From: Rhizobium sp. BK418
GTDB taxonomy: Bacteria > Pseudomonadota > Alphaproteobacteria > Rhizobiales > Rhizobiaceae
Direction: 5' to 3'
Assembly: GCF_004341105.1 (NCBI RefSeq)
Contig: NZ_SLZK01000006.1
Coordinates: 186,001-250,000, forward strand
DNA length: 64,000 nt
The notes under the pieces were generated by a model. It worked only from the letters and a program-made list of their open reading frames with translations, had not been told where the DNA came from and did not search any database. Position 1 is the first letter of the stretch. Every line of letters begins with the position of its first letter. Made by a program: the position numbers and the translations under genes. Below are positions 1 to 8,109 of the stretch, piece after piece.

Positions 1-879
1 GAACGGGTCCCAGTCGAAGCAGCCGAGCACCAGGCTGCGGTCGTCGAGATGGCCGGAGCGGCGGATCCAGCGCATGACACCTTCGAGCGAGATCGTCGAA
101 TTGACGAACATGCCTTTGGGCAGGGCATTGCCGCCAAGGGCGCGTTCGTCCAGCGCCTTTTCGGCCTTTTCCGGCGCGTAGCCGCAGGCGAGGATGTTCT
201 CTTCGTGCACGGCGACGTCAAGGTCGGCATGGGCTTTACGAAAACCGCGGATACGCTCGGCCGTGTTGTGGTCGCTGCCGCGGCCGCCGATGAAGAGCAG
301 CGGCTCCATCTTGCCGAGCCTCTGCTCGCTATTCTTCAATATGCGGCGCGTCAGCTCGCGCGCGCCGGCGAAATTGTCCGAGATGACCGACGGGGCAAGG
401 GCTCCGGGCAGATCGAGATTGAGGCTGCGCACCCCTGCGGCCGCGCACATTTCAGTGATCCGGTCGGGATCGGTCGCGCCAGTCGCGATCAGGCATTCCA
501 CCTGATAGGAGAGCATGGTGCGCGCCGCCTCGACCTCCAGCTGGGGGTCACGCCGCGTGCAGGTGATGATTGGGAAGAGGCCGCGCGCACGCGCCATGTC
601 TTCGAAGGTTTCGACGATCGAGCCGAAATAGCGGTTATCGTATTTGGGCACGATCATGCCGATAATGTGGGACTTTTCGCGCCTGAGCAGGCTTGCCTGC
701 ATGTTCAGTGCATAACCCTGCTCCTCGGCGATCCGCATGATCTTTTCGGCAAGCTGAACACTGATCCTGCGCTTCTTCCAGTTGCCGTTGAGCACGGCGC
801 TGACGGCGCTGGCAGACGTGCCGGCAAGCTCCGCCAGATCGTAAATCGTCGTCCTCTTCGCCTGCTTTACCTGATTCAA
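1..879 (-). CDS. LacI-family transcriptional regulator (C-terminus beyond window)
   Basis: This is a sugar-responsive repressor of the LacI/GalR family, probably acting on the divergent sugar-uptake operon that starts at 1154. The N-terminus carries a helix-turn-helix at about residues 8-32 (TTIYDLAELAGTSASAVSAV) followed by a hinge helix. A periplasmic-binding-protein-like sensor domain begins near residue 65 (IIGMIVPKYDNRYFGSIVE). The frame is open to base 1, so the C-terminal part is outside the window. I chose the TTG at 879 because GGAGAAGG lies 5 bases upstream. An in-frame ATG at 912 would add 11 residues but has no clear ribosome site. The inducer is not evident; a pentose or pentitol is inferred from the neighbours. 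Confidence 0.85.
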   Translation of the reverse strand, partial: MNQVKQAKRTTIYDLAELAGTSASAVSAVLNGNWKKRRISVQLAEKIMRIAEEQGYALNMQASLLRREKSHIIGMIVPKYDNRYFGSIVETFEDMARARGLFPIITCTRRDPQLEVEAARTMLSYQVECLIATGATDPDRITEMCAAAGVRSLNLDLPGALAPSVISDNFAGARELTRRILKNSEQRLGKMEPLLFIGGRGSDHNTAERIRGFRKAHADLDVAVHEENILACGYAPEKAEKALDERALGGNALPKGMFVNSTISLEGVMRWIRRSGHLDDRSLVLGCFDWDPF

Positions 880-1153
880 AATATCCTTCTCCGTTTGGCG
901 ATAACTTGACATCAATCGGCAGAAGTGGCAATTCTTGCTTCATCGATTGAGCAAGCTTGCGCAATCGATGATACAAGCCAACCGGAAAAGTTGGCACAGG
1001 GAGGTATTTCTAAGAAGCTGCGGAGAGATTGTGCTTTTGCAGGGGCGCTTTGCTCGTCGTTTTCATGGCGGCGAAGGCGGCGGCGAGCGGGCGAACCGTG
1101 GCGACTTCCAGCAATGCCTGGACCTGTCTTTCGATCACACCAAGGAGGAGAAA
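880..1153. other. Divergent intergenic region with promoter/operator
   Basis: Gap between the LacI regulator and the sugar-binding-protein gene. It holds the long palindrome at 941-970 and, at 1142-1150, the ribosome site AAGGAGGAG for the gene at 1154. Read-through ORFs here have no homology I recognise and are treated as spurious. Confidence 0.6.
941..970. promoter_or_regulatory. 30-bp near-perfect palindrome, candidate LacI operator
   Basis: The arms are CATCGATTG and CAATCGATG around a core GCAAGCTTGC. The whole 30-bp unit is self-complementary except for one mismatched pair (positions 950 and 961). It lies 62 bp upstream of the TTG start of the LacI gene and 183 bp upstream of the binding-protein gene. 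LacI-family proteins bind such twofold-symmetric sites, so it is the best operator candidate for this divergent pair. Binding itself is inferred. Confidence 0.6.
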
Positions 1154-2200
1154 ATGAATTATCGCAATTTGCTTATGGCGTCGGCGACCGTTTTCATGGG
1201 TCTTGCCGGTGCCGCCTCGGCTCAGGAAGCCGCGACAGTCGCTTTCCTGATGCCCGATCAGGCATCCACCCGCTATGAGCAGCACGATTTCCCGGGCTTC
1301 AAGGCCGAGATGGAAAAGCTTTGCCCGAAGTGCACGGTGATCTATCAGAACGCGAACGCCGATGCCTCGCTGCAGCAGCAGCAGTTCAACTCGGTGATCG
1401 CTCAGGGCGCCAAGGTGGTTGTTCTCGATCCGGTTGATTCCGCCGCGGCCGCGGGCCTCGTCGAGATTGCTCAGTCGCAGGACGTCAAGGTCATCGCCTA
1501 TGACCGCCCGATCCCGGACAAGCCCGCTGACTACTATGTTTCCTTCGACAATGAAGGCATCGGCTATGCGATTGCCAAGTCGCTCGTCGAGCATCTGAAG
1601 GCTGCAGGCGTTGCCGATGGTGCGGGTGTCCTCGAAATCAACGGCTCGCCGACCGATGCGGCCGCCGGCCTGATCCGCGACGGCATCCATCGCGGCCTGA
1701 AGGAATCGGCCTACAAGACACTTGCCGAATATGACACGCCGGAATGGGCGCCGCCGAAGGCACAGGAATGGGCAGCCGGCCAGATCACCCGCTTCGGCGC
1801 CGACATCAAGGGCGTTGTCGCCGCCAACGACGGCACGGCCGGTGGTGCGATTGCCGCCTTCAAGGCCGCCGGCGTGAAGCCGGTCCCGCCGGTCACCGGC
1901 AATGACGCCACGATCGCAGCCCTTCAGCTCATCATTTCCGGCGACCAGTACAACACGATTTCCAAGCCGTCGGAAATCGTCGCAGCAGCTGCTGCCAACG
2001 TGGCGGTCAAGATGATCAAGGGCGAAAAGCCCGAGGCCAAGACGACCCTCTACAACACGCCATCGGAACTGTTCATTCCCGCCGTCGTTACGGCCGAGAA
2101 CATCAAGGCTGAAATCTTCGACAAGAAGATCCAGACGCCCGAGCAGATCTGCACTGGCGAATATGCCGAAGGCTGCAAGAAGCTTGGCATCACCAACTAA
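1154..2200 (+). CDS. Sugar ABC transporter substrate-binding protein (XylF/RbsB-type)
   Basis: Periplasmic binding protein of the CUT2 class (348 aa) that captures a sugar for the ATPase and permease encoded next. A signal peptide with an ASA cleavage site ends near residue 23. The mature protein starts with AATVAFLMPDQASTRYEQHD, typical of xylose- and ribose-type binding proteins, and has the type 1 periplasmic-binding fold layout with DPVDSAAAAG and VAANDGTAGGA segments. Two cysteine pairs (LCPKC near residues 55-58 and two near the C-terminus) are visible. ATG 1154 follows a strong AAGGAGGAG site; longer forms lack one. With a dehydrogenase and a pentulose-type kinase downstream, a pentose or pentitol ligand is inferred. 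Confidence 0.9.
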   Translation: MNYRNLLMASATVFMGLAGAASAQEAATVAFLMPDQASTRYEQHDFPGFKAEMEKLCPKCTVIYQNANADASLQQQQFNSVIAQGAKVVVLDPVDSAAAAGLVEIAQSQDVKVIAYDRPIPDKPADYYVSFDNEGIGYAIAKSLVEHLKAAGVADGAGVLEINGSPTDAAAGLIRDGIHRGLKESAYKTLAEYDTPEWAPPKAQEWAAGQITRFGADIKGVVAANDGTAGGAIAAFKAAGVKPVPPVTGNDATIAALQLIISGDQYNTISKPSEIVAAAAANVAVKMIKGEKPEAKTTLYNTPSELFIPAVVTAENIKAEIFDKKIQTPEQICTGEYAEGCKKLGITN

Positions 2201-2215
2201 ACGCGCTTGAGTGAG

Positions 2216-2242
2216 ATCCGGCCGCGCTTGCCGCGGCCGGAT
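2216..2242 (+). terminator. GC-rich hairpin after the binding-protein gene
   Basis: Arms ATCCGGCCGCG (2216-2226) and CGCGGCCGGAT (2232-2242) form a perfect 11-bp stem with a 5-base loop, 15 bases after the stop codon. There is no T-run, so it is more likely a partial terminator or mRNA-stabilising hairpin that keeps binding protein in excess over the membrane parts. Confidence 0.65.
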
Positions 2243-2268
2243 GACCCATGGCAGGAAAGGCAGCACCC

Positions 2269-3090
2269 ATGAGCAGGGTCGTGAAGGATATGCCGGAGAA
2301 GGGTCAGACGATCCTCCGGTTGAGCAACATTTCCAAGCATTTCGGCGCGGTTTCGGCGCTGACCGATATCGAGCTGGAGGTAAAGGCCGGAGAGGTCGTG
2401 GCGCTGGTCGGCGATAACGGTGCCGGCAAGTCGACGCTCATCAAGGTTCTGGCGGGTGTGCATCAGCCCTCGTCCGGAACGATCGAATTCTGTGGCCAGA
2501 ACGTTACGCTCGATAGTCCCGGCAAGGCTCTGGAACTCGGCATTGCCACCGTCTTCCAGGATTTGGCACTCTGCGAAAACCTCGACGTTGTGGCCAATCT
2601 CTTCCTCGGGCACGAACTTTCTCCCTGGGGCCTCGACGAGGTGGCGATGGAAGTGCGCGCCTGGACGCTGCTGAGGGAACTTGCCGCCCGCATTCCCTCC
2701 GTGCGCGAACCGATCGCTTCACTCTCCGGTGGCCAGCGCCAGACGGTTGCCATCGCCCGCTCGCTGCTGCTCGATCCGAAGATCATCATGCTCGACGAGC
2801 CGACCGCTGCACTCGGCGTTGCCCAGACCGCGGAAGTGCTGAACCTTATCGAGCGTGTGCGCGAACGCGGCCTCGGCGTCATTATCATCAGCCACAACAT
2901 GGAAGATGTGCGCGCGGTTGCCGACCGCATCGTCGTGCTGCGCCTCGGTCGCAACAACGGTGTCTTCACGCCCGACTCTTCCAATCAGGATCTCGTCGCT
3001 GCGATTACCGGCGCCACTGAAAACGCTGTGTCCCGCCGGCTCGACCGCAAGACGGGCGCCACTCATGAAACCAGCGGGAGGCCCGCATGA
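2269..3090 (+). CDS. Sugar ABC transporter ATP-binding protein (single-domain, FrcA-like)
   Basis: ATPase (273 aa) that powers the adjacent sugar importer. It has Walker A GDNGAGKST (residues 48-56), the signature LSGGQ, Walker B IIMLDEP and the switch histidine in IIISHNMED. It has one nucleotide-binding domain, whereas XylG/RbsA/MglA proteins have two in about 500 residues; single-domain members such as FrcA of the fructose importer are known in rhizobia. ATG 2269 was chosen because AGGAAAGG lies 8 bases upstream; an in-frame ATG at 2248 would add 7 residues. Its stop overlaps the permease start in an ATGA, implying translational coupling. Confidence 0.92.
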   Translation: MSRVVKDMPEKGQTILRLSNISKHFGAVSALTDIELEVKAGEVVALVGDNGAGKSTLIKVLAGVHQPSSGTIEFCGQNVTLDSPGKALELGIATVFQDLALCENLDVVANLFLGHELSPWGLDEVAMEVRAWTLLRELAARIPSVREPIASLSGGQRQTVAIARSLLLDPKIIMLDEPTAALGVAQTAEVLNLIERVRERGLGVIIISHNMEDVRAVADRIVVLRLGRNNGVFTPDSSNQDLVAAITGATENAVSRRLDRKTGATHETSGRPA

Positions 3091-4346
3091 GCCAGAAGAT
3101 GTCAGAGACTATCAGCCAGCCGGCTGCCCTCGACCGCAGCGACGAACGCGTGCGCCACGACGATAATATCACCGGGATGGTCAAGGCCTTCTTCGACCGC
3201 GTGCGCTCAGGCGACCTTGGCATGCTGCCGGTATTTGTCGGTCTGATCGTCATTTCGACGGTCTTTTCGCTGCTCAATCCGGTCTTTCTCGCGCCGAACA
3301 ATCTCGTCAACCTGCTCTTTGACTGCGCCACCGTCGGGGTGATCTCGCTCGGCATCGTCTGCGTCCTGATGCTCGGAGAAATCGACCTGTCTGTAGGCTC
3401 GATGAGTGGGCTTTCTTCCGCCATCCTCGGTGTGCTCTGGGTCAATATGGGCTGGCCGATTCCGCTTGCGATCCTGGTTGCGATCGTCGCCGGCATCGTC
3501 GTGGGCTCGCTCTATGCGGTGCTCTACAACAGGCTCGGCATGCCGAGCTTCGTGGCCACGCTTGCCGGCCTGCTCGCGCTGCTCGGCATGCAGCTTTATA
3601 TCCTCGGGCCGACAGGCAGCATCAATCTGCCCTATGTCTCGCCGCTCGTCCGCTTCGGCCAGATTCTCGTCATGCCCGACTGGCTTTCCTATCTGCTGGC
3701 CTTGCTGCCGGGTGTCACCCTTGTCGTCAATGAAATGCGCAAGCGCCGACAACGTCAGGCATCGAACCTGTCCTCACCGCCGATCGGCGCGCTGGCGATC
3801 AAGGCGATCGTGCTGACGGCGGCTCTCGAATTTGCAGTCTACTATCTCAATCTCGGCCGTGGCGTGCCGTGGATGTTCGGTCTCTTCGTCGCCATCGCCG
3901 TAGTTCTCAATTATGCACTGACGCGAACCAAATGGGGACGCTCCATGTTTGCCGTCGGCGGCAATCGCGAAGCGGCGCGCCGCGCCGGCATCAATGTGCG
4001 CCGCATCTACTTGAGCGCCTTCGTGCTCTGCTCGACGCTTGCCACGATCGGCGGCATTCTTTCCGCTTCGCGGCTTGCCTCCTCCAGCCAGCAGGCCGGC
4101 ACGGGGGACGTGAACCTCAACGCGATCGCGGCTGCGGTCATCGGCGGCACCAGCCTGTTCGGCGGCCGCGGCAGCGCTTATTCAGCCCTGCTCGGCATCA
4201 TCGTCATCCAGGCGATCTCCAATGGGCTGACGCTTCTCAATCTCAGCTCGTCGCTTCGCTACATGATCACAGGTGCCGTTCTCGCGATCGCCGTCATCGT
4301 CGATTCGCTTGCCCGCCGGTCCCGTGTCAGCCACGGCCGCGCCTGA
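3087..4346 (+). CDS. Sugar ABC transporter permease (XylH/RbsC-type)
   Basis: Inner-membrane permease (419 aa) of the CUT2 class forming the sugar channel. The first 45 residues are polar and cytoplasmic, followed by about ten hydrophobic segments, including GDLGMLPVFVGLIVISTVF and the family-typical MLGEIDLSVGSMSGLSS motif. A basic cytoplasmic loop (NEMRKRRQRQ, about residues 212-221) and a late AAVIGGTSLFGGRG motif match XylH/FrcC-type permeases. It overlaps the ATPase stop by 4 bases and is followed after 25 bases by a dehydrogenase gene, so all lie in one operon. Confidence 0.92.
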   Translation: MSQKMSETISQPAALDRSDERVRHDDNITGMVKAFFDRVRSGDLGMLPVFVGLIVISTVFSLLNPVFLAPNNLVNLLFDCATVGVISLGIVCVLMLGEIDLSVGSMSGLSSAILGVLWVNMGWPIPLAILVAIVAGIVVGSLYAVLYNRLGMPSFVATLAGLLALLGMQLYILGPTGSINLPYVSPLVRFGQILVMPDWLSYLLALLPGVTLVVNEMRKRRQRQASNLSSPPIGALAIKAIVLTAALEFAVYYLNLGRGVPWMFGLFVAIAVVLNYALTRTKWGRSMFAVGGNREAARRAGINVRRIYLSAFVLCSTLATIGGILSASRLASSSQQAGTGDVNLNAIAAAVIGGTSLFGGRGSAYSALLGIIVIQAISNGLTLLNLSSSLRYMITGAVLAIAVIVDSLARRSRVSHGRA

Positions 4347-4371
4347 TTACGCATTCTCAAGGAGTATTCGC

Positions 4372-5100
4372 ATGACTGATCTCATGAAGGGCAAGGTTGC
4401 CGCCATTACCGGTGCAGCATCGGGTATCGGCCTGGAGTGCGCCCGTACGCTCCATGCCGAAGGCGCAACCGTCGTGCTCATCGACCGTGCCAAGGACAAG
4501 CTCGAAGCGCTCTGCAAGGAGATCGGCGCGGGCGCCCTGCCACTCGTCGTCGATCTTCTCGATGGTCCGCAGGTTTCCGGCATGCTGCCGCGCATTCTGG
4601 AATTGGCCGGCCGGCTCGACATCTTCCACGCCAATGCCGGCGCCTATATCGGCGGCCAGGTCGCCGAAGGCGATCCGGATGCCTGGGATCGAATGCTCAA
4701 CCTCAACATCAATGCAGCCTTCCGCTCTGTTCACGCGGTACTGCCGCACATGATCGCCCAGAAGTCCGGCGACATTCTTTTCACGAGCTCGATTGCCGGC
4801 GTGGTGCCCGTTGTCTGGGAGCCGATCTATACGGCCTCGAAATTCGCCGTTCAGGCCTTTGTCCACTCGACCCGCCGTCAGGTTGCCCAACATGGCGTGC
4901 GCGTCGGCGCCGTGCTCCCGGGACCGGTGGTCACCGCTCTGCTCGACGACTGGCCGAAGGCCAAGATGGAAGAGGCGCTTGCCAATGGCAGCCTGATGCA
5001 GCCGAAGGAAGTGGCCGATGCCGTGCTCTTCATGCTGTCACGGCCGCGCAACGTGACGGTCCGAGATCTGGTCATCCTGCCGAACAGCGTCGACCTCTGA
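4372..5100 (+). CDS. Short-chain dehydrogenase/reductase, probable sugar-alcohol dehydrogenase
   Basis: NAD(P)-dependent oxidoreductase (242 aa, normal for classical SDRs). The Rossmann motif TGAASGIG is at about residues 13-20, the NAG motif is present as HANAGAY, the catalytic serine lies in FTSSIAG and the catalytic YxxxK is YTASK. D38 after the second strand (LIDRAKD) favours NAD over NADP. ATG 4372 follows AAGGAG. It closes the importer operon and precedes an FGGY kinase, which fits oxidation of a pentitol to a pentulose before phosphorylation. The exact substrate cannot be read from the sequence. Confidence 0.88.
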   Translation: MTDLMKGKVAAITGAASGIGLECARTLHAEGATVVLIDRAKDKLEALCKEIGAGALPLVVDLLDGPQVSGMLPRILELAGRLDIFHANAGAYIGGQVAEGDPDAWDRMLNLNINAAFRSVHAVLPHMIAQKSGDILFTSSIAGVVPVVWEPIYTASKFAVQAFVHSTRRQVAQHGVRVGAVLPGPVVTALLDDWPKAKMEEALANGSLMQPKEVADAVLFMLSRPRNVTVRDLVILPNSVDL

Positions 5101-5125
5101 GGTAGAAAATCCGACCTCGGATTGT

Positions 5126-5232
5126 TCTAGAGCAATTCCAGCAAAAGCGTGTAGCGGTTTTGCGTCCGGAATTGCATGAAAACAAAGAGATAGAGCGTGC
5201 CTGTCATTCTAAAAAAACGGGCATGCTCTAGA
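5126..5232. repeat. RIME-like intergenic palindromic element
   Basis: A 107-bp unit bounded by TCTAGA at both ends (5126-5131 and 5227-5232). It contains two palindromes: GCAATTCC (5132-5139) with GGAATTGC (5168-5175), and TAGAGCGTGCC (5191-5201) with GGCATGCTCTA (5220-5230, one mismatch). Size and two-palindrome layout match the Rhizobium-specific intergenic mosaic elements (RIME1). It separates the dehydrogenase gene from the kinase gene and could act as a transcript-end or processing hairpin. Confidence 0.6.
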
Positions 5233-5263
5233 ACCTGAAACTGCCGATTTGAATCGAGAGATC

Positions 5264-6898
5264 ATGAGCGACACTTCACACACGCCATTAGCGGGTGCCA
5301 AACATGTCATCGGTGTCGATGTCGGCACCGGCAGCGCCCGCGCGGGCCTGTTCGACCTTGAGGGCCGGATGCTTGCATCCGCCAAACGGGATATCACCCT
5401 GTTTTACGAAACCGGCTCGATCGTCGAGCAGTCGAGCACCGAGATCTGGACAGCGGTATGCGCTGCCGTCCGCGAGGTCGTCGCCGCAAGCGGCATCGAT
5501 CCGGCCTCCGTGGCGGGTCTCGGTTTCGACGCAACCTGCTCACTCGTCGTGCTTGGCGATGGAGGCAAGCCGCTTCCCGTCGGCCCGTCCGAAGATCCGG
5601 ACCGCAATATCATCGTCTGGATGGACCATCGCGCCGTCCCCCAGGCCGAGCGCATCAATACGCTTGGTCACGACGTGCTGCGTTATGTCGGGGGCCGTAT
5701 CTCTCCCGAGATGGAAACGCCGAAGATCCTCTGGCTGAAGGAAAACCGCCCGCAGGTCTTTGATGCTGCCTGGCAATTTTTCGATCTCGCGGATTTCCTG
5801 ACCTGGCGGGCGACCGGCGATCTGTCACGCTCCACCTGCACAGTCACCTGCAAATGGACCTATCTTGCCCACGAGAAGCGGTGGGATGCGTCCTACTTCC
5901 ACCAGATCGGTCTCGGCGCACTCGCCGATGAAGGTTTTGCTCGTATTGGCCAGGCGATCGTCGAACCGGGTTCGGCGCTCGGCCAGGGCCTGACGGCGGC
6001 TGCGGCCGGGGAACTGGGCCTTGTCGAGGGAACGGCGGTTGCTGCCGGCCTGATCGATGCCCATGCGGGCGGGATCGGCACCGTCGGTATCGGGGCAGGT
6101 CCGCAGGCCAACCTCGGCTATGTCTTCGGCACTTCATCCTGCACCATGACCTCGACGTCAGAACCGGCCTTCGTGCCCGGCGTCTGGGGTCCCTATTATT
6201 CAGCGATGGTGCCGGGCATGTGGCTGAACGAGGGCGGCCAGAGCGCAGCGGGTGCCGCGATCGACCACCTGCTTTCCTTCCATCCGGCTGCAGCCGAGGC
6301 GAGGGAGCTATCGAAGCGCAATGGTATGCCGCTGCCGGTCCTGCTCGCCGACATGGCGGCCCGGAAGGCGGGCCACTCTTCTGACGCCGTCAAGCTCGCG
6401 ACCGGTCTGCATGTGGTTCCGGAATTCCTTGGCAATCGCGCCCCCTTTGCTGATCCGCATGCCCGTGCCGTCGTCGCCGGGCTCGATATGGAAAGAGATC
6501 TCGACAGCCTGGTTTCGCTTTATGTTGCCGGGCTCTGCGGCATCGGTTATGGCCTCAGGCAGATCATCGACACGCAGGCCGATGCCGGGGTCACTGTCGA
6601 TAATGTCGTCATCAGTGGCGGCGCCGGCCAGCATGATTTCGTGCGCCAGTTGCTTGCCGATGCGAGCGGCAAGCCGGTGGTCGCGACGAAGGCCGAAGAG
6701 CCCGTCCTACTTGGCGCGGCCATCCTCGGCGCGGTTGCCGGCGGACTGTTTGCGGACATGCGTGCGGCAATGACGAAACTCTCCACCGCTGACGAGACCT
6801 ATCAACCGGCAGAAGGCGCAATCGCCGATCTCCATGCGAAGCGCTACGAGGGTTTCAGGCAACTCCAGGCGCTGACGCGGACGTTGCGGCAGTTCTGA
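5264..6898 (+). CDS. FGGY-family carbohydrate kinase, probable pentulose kinase
   Basis: ATP-dependent sugar kinase (544 aa). The N-terminal phosphate-binding motif is IGVDVGTGSARAGLFD (about residues 17-32). A GFDATCSLVVL segment (about 87-97), typical of the ribulokinase-like YDR109C/FGGY subfamily, follows. The FGGY C-terminal half has DAHAGGIGTVG, NEGGQSAAGAAIDH and ISGGAGQHDFVRQLLAD, the last matching the family adenosine-binding motif. ATG 5264 is preceded by GAGAG; a TTG at 5249 is possible. It probably phosphorylates the ketopentose made by the upstream dehydrogenase. A RIME-like element separates the two, so it may have its own or reduced expression. Confidence 0.9.
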   Translation: MSDTSHTPLAGAKHVIGVDVGTGSARAGLFDLEGRMLASAKRDITLFYETGSIVEQSSTEIWTAVCAAVREVVAASGIDPASVAGLGFDATCSLVVLGDGGKPLPVGPSEDPDRNIIVWMDHRAVPQAERINTLGHDVLRYVGGRISPEMETPKILWLKENRPQVFDAAWQFFDLADFLTWRATGDLSRSTCTVTCKWTYLAHEKRWDASYFHQIGLGALADEGFARIGQAIVEPGSALGQGLTAAAAGELGLVEGTAVAAGLIDAHAGGIGTVGIGAGPQANLGYVFGTSSCTMTSTSEPAFVPGVWGPYYSAMVPGMWLNEGGQSAAGAAIDHLLSFHPAAAEARELSKRNGMPLPVLLADMAARKAGHSSDAVKLATGLHVVPEFLGNRAPFADPHARAVVAGLDMERDLDSLVSLYVAGLCGIGYGLRQIIDTQADAGVTVDNVVISGGAGQHDFVRQLLADASGKPVVATKAEEPVLLGAAILGAVAGGLFADMRAAMTKLSTADETYQPAEGAIADLHAKRYEGFRQLQALTRTLRQF

Positions 6899-6919
6899 TA
6901 GCCGCGTCGTCCGGGTGGC

Positions 6920-7816
6920 TTACGGCCAGGCGGCAAAGGACGGGGCGATGCCTTTCTCCGATTGCGCGGCAATCCGGCGCCGGTAGGCGCCGGGCGGTTC
7001 GCCGACACGGCTCTTAAAAAAACGGCTGAAATAGGCGGGATCGCGAAAGCCGAGCCCGAAGCCGATTTGTTCGACGGATTGCTCCGATTGCCCGAGGCGG
7101 AGCTTTGCCTCGGCGATCTGCCGTTCATGGATCAGTTCCATCGGTCTTCGGCCGGTGCCGGCAATGCAGACCCGGTGCAGATGGTCATAGGTAATCCCCA
7201 TGGCGCGCGCGATTTCGGCAATCGCCGGCTGCTCGCGGTAGCGCAGTTCGACGATCTGCCGGAAGCGCTGCAGCGTCGTTGCGCCGGTGCCCGACGTTTT
7301 GGTCGGGACCGAAGCACCGGAGGCTCGCCATATCAAAAGCAGCAGTACCGAAAAATAGGCGCCGACTATCGCGGCCCCTCCCGGAAGGTGGTCCTGCGTC
7401 TCCTGTGTCATCACCTCGAAGCCACGCCCGATATCGCCTGCATGTGTCCGGAGATTGTCGCCTCGTGCGACGGCGATGCGCTCGATCATGTCATGCAGTT
7501 GCGCGGCAGCCGGACTGTCATCGACCGTTCTCCAGACAAAGTCTTCGGCAGCCGAAAGCATTGCCCCCTCGCTGCCGGCAGCAAGAACGAATGTTCCCGA
7601 TACCCGTCGCGGCAACCAGAGCGCGGCAGGTGCGGGAAGCTCAAGCTCCTCCTGGCCTTCGATGCACAATGTCGCCCGGCCGCGCGAGACGAAGAAGGCT
7701 TGATAGAAGGGGCGGTTGCCACGGGCGCCGAGGCTCCAGGTCTGGCTGCCGAGGCCGGCGGCAATCGTCGAAGCGGTGACCGACAGAGCCGGCATATCGA
7801 GCAATTTTTCAGCCAT
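6920..7816 (-). CDS. AraC-family transcriptional regulator
   Basis: Transcription factor (298 aa). Residues about 10-130 form an AraC-type cupin sensor (NRPFYQAFFVSRGRATLCI, LWLPRRVSGTFVL). Residues about 195-290 hold two helix-turn-helix units (AIAEIARAMGITYDHLHRVC and VEQIGFGLGFRDPAYFSRFF) ending in the conserved GEPPGAYRRR. ATG 7816 has GAGG 7 bases upstream; a longer reading to 7903 adds 29 hydrophobic residues without support. It is convergent with the FGGY kinase and divergent from the aldehyde dehydrogenase, so the latter is the likely target. The 293-bp divergent gap contains a small perfect palindrome AGATCGATCT at 7988-7997. Confidence 0.88.
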   Translation of the reverse strand: MAEKLLDMPALSVTASTIAAGLGSQTWSLGARGNRPFYQAFFVSRGRATLCIEGQEELELPAPAALWLPRRVSGTFVLAAGSEGAMLSAAEDFVWRTVDDSPAAAQLHDMIERIAVARGDNLRTHAGDIGRGFEVMTQETQDHLPGGAAIVGAYFSVLLLLIWRASGASVPTKTSGTGATTLQRFRQIVELRYREQPAIAEIARAMGITYDHLHRVCIAGTGRRPMELIHERQIAEAKLRLGQSEQSVEQIGFGLGFRDPAYFSRFFKSRVGEPPGAYRRRIAAQSEKGIAPSFAAWP

Positions 7817-8109
7817 GAAGAGCCTCAGAGTTATATCCGGTCGCAGCGATATCCTTAGCCGGAAAATCATAGAAAAGTGCAACGAAATGCCAGAAAAATC
7901 CATTCAATTTCCCGGCCGATTGGTTCCTACTAAATGCTGAGGAGAGCCTGAAATTCAGGTGATAGGGGCGAGGAACTTCCATGAAAAAGATCGATCTCTT
8001 GGCGTGAGCGCCGGATTCGAATGAGTCCCGGCTATGCCGGAAACCAGCAGACATCATCGCGCCGATCCCTCTGCGAGGCAAACCGGACGCATATCTGAAA
8101 GGGAACGAT

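Noticed and set aside
935..1153. N-terminal extension of the first sugar-binding protein from 935
   Set aside because: It runs through the candidate operator and gives a non-secretory leader; ATG 1154 has a strong ribosome site and starts a proper signal peptide.
5101..5263. Riboswitch or small RNA between the dehydrogenase and kinase genes
   Set aside because: The structure is fully explained by the two palindromes of a RIME-like repeat.
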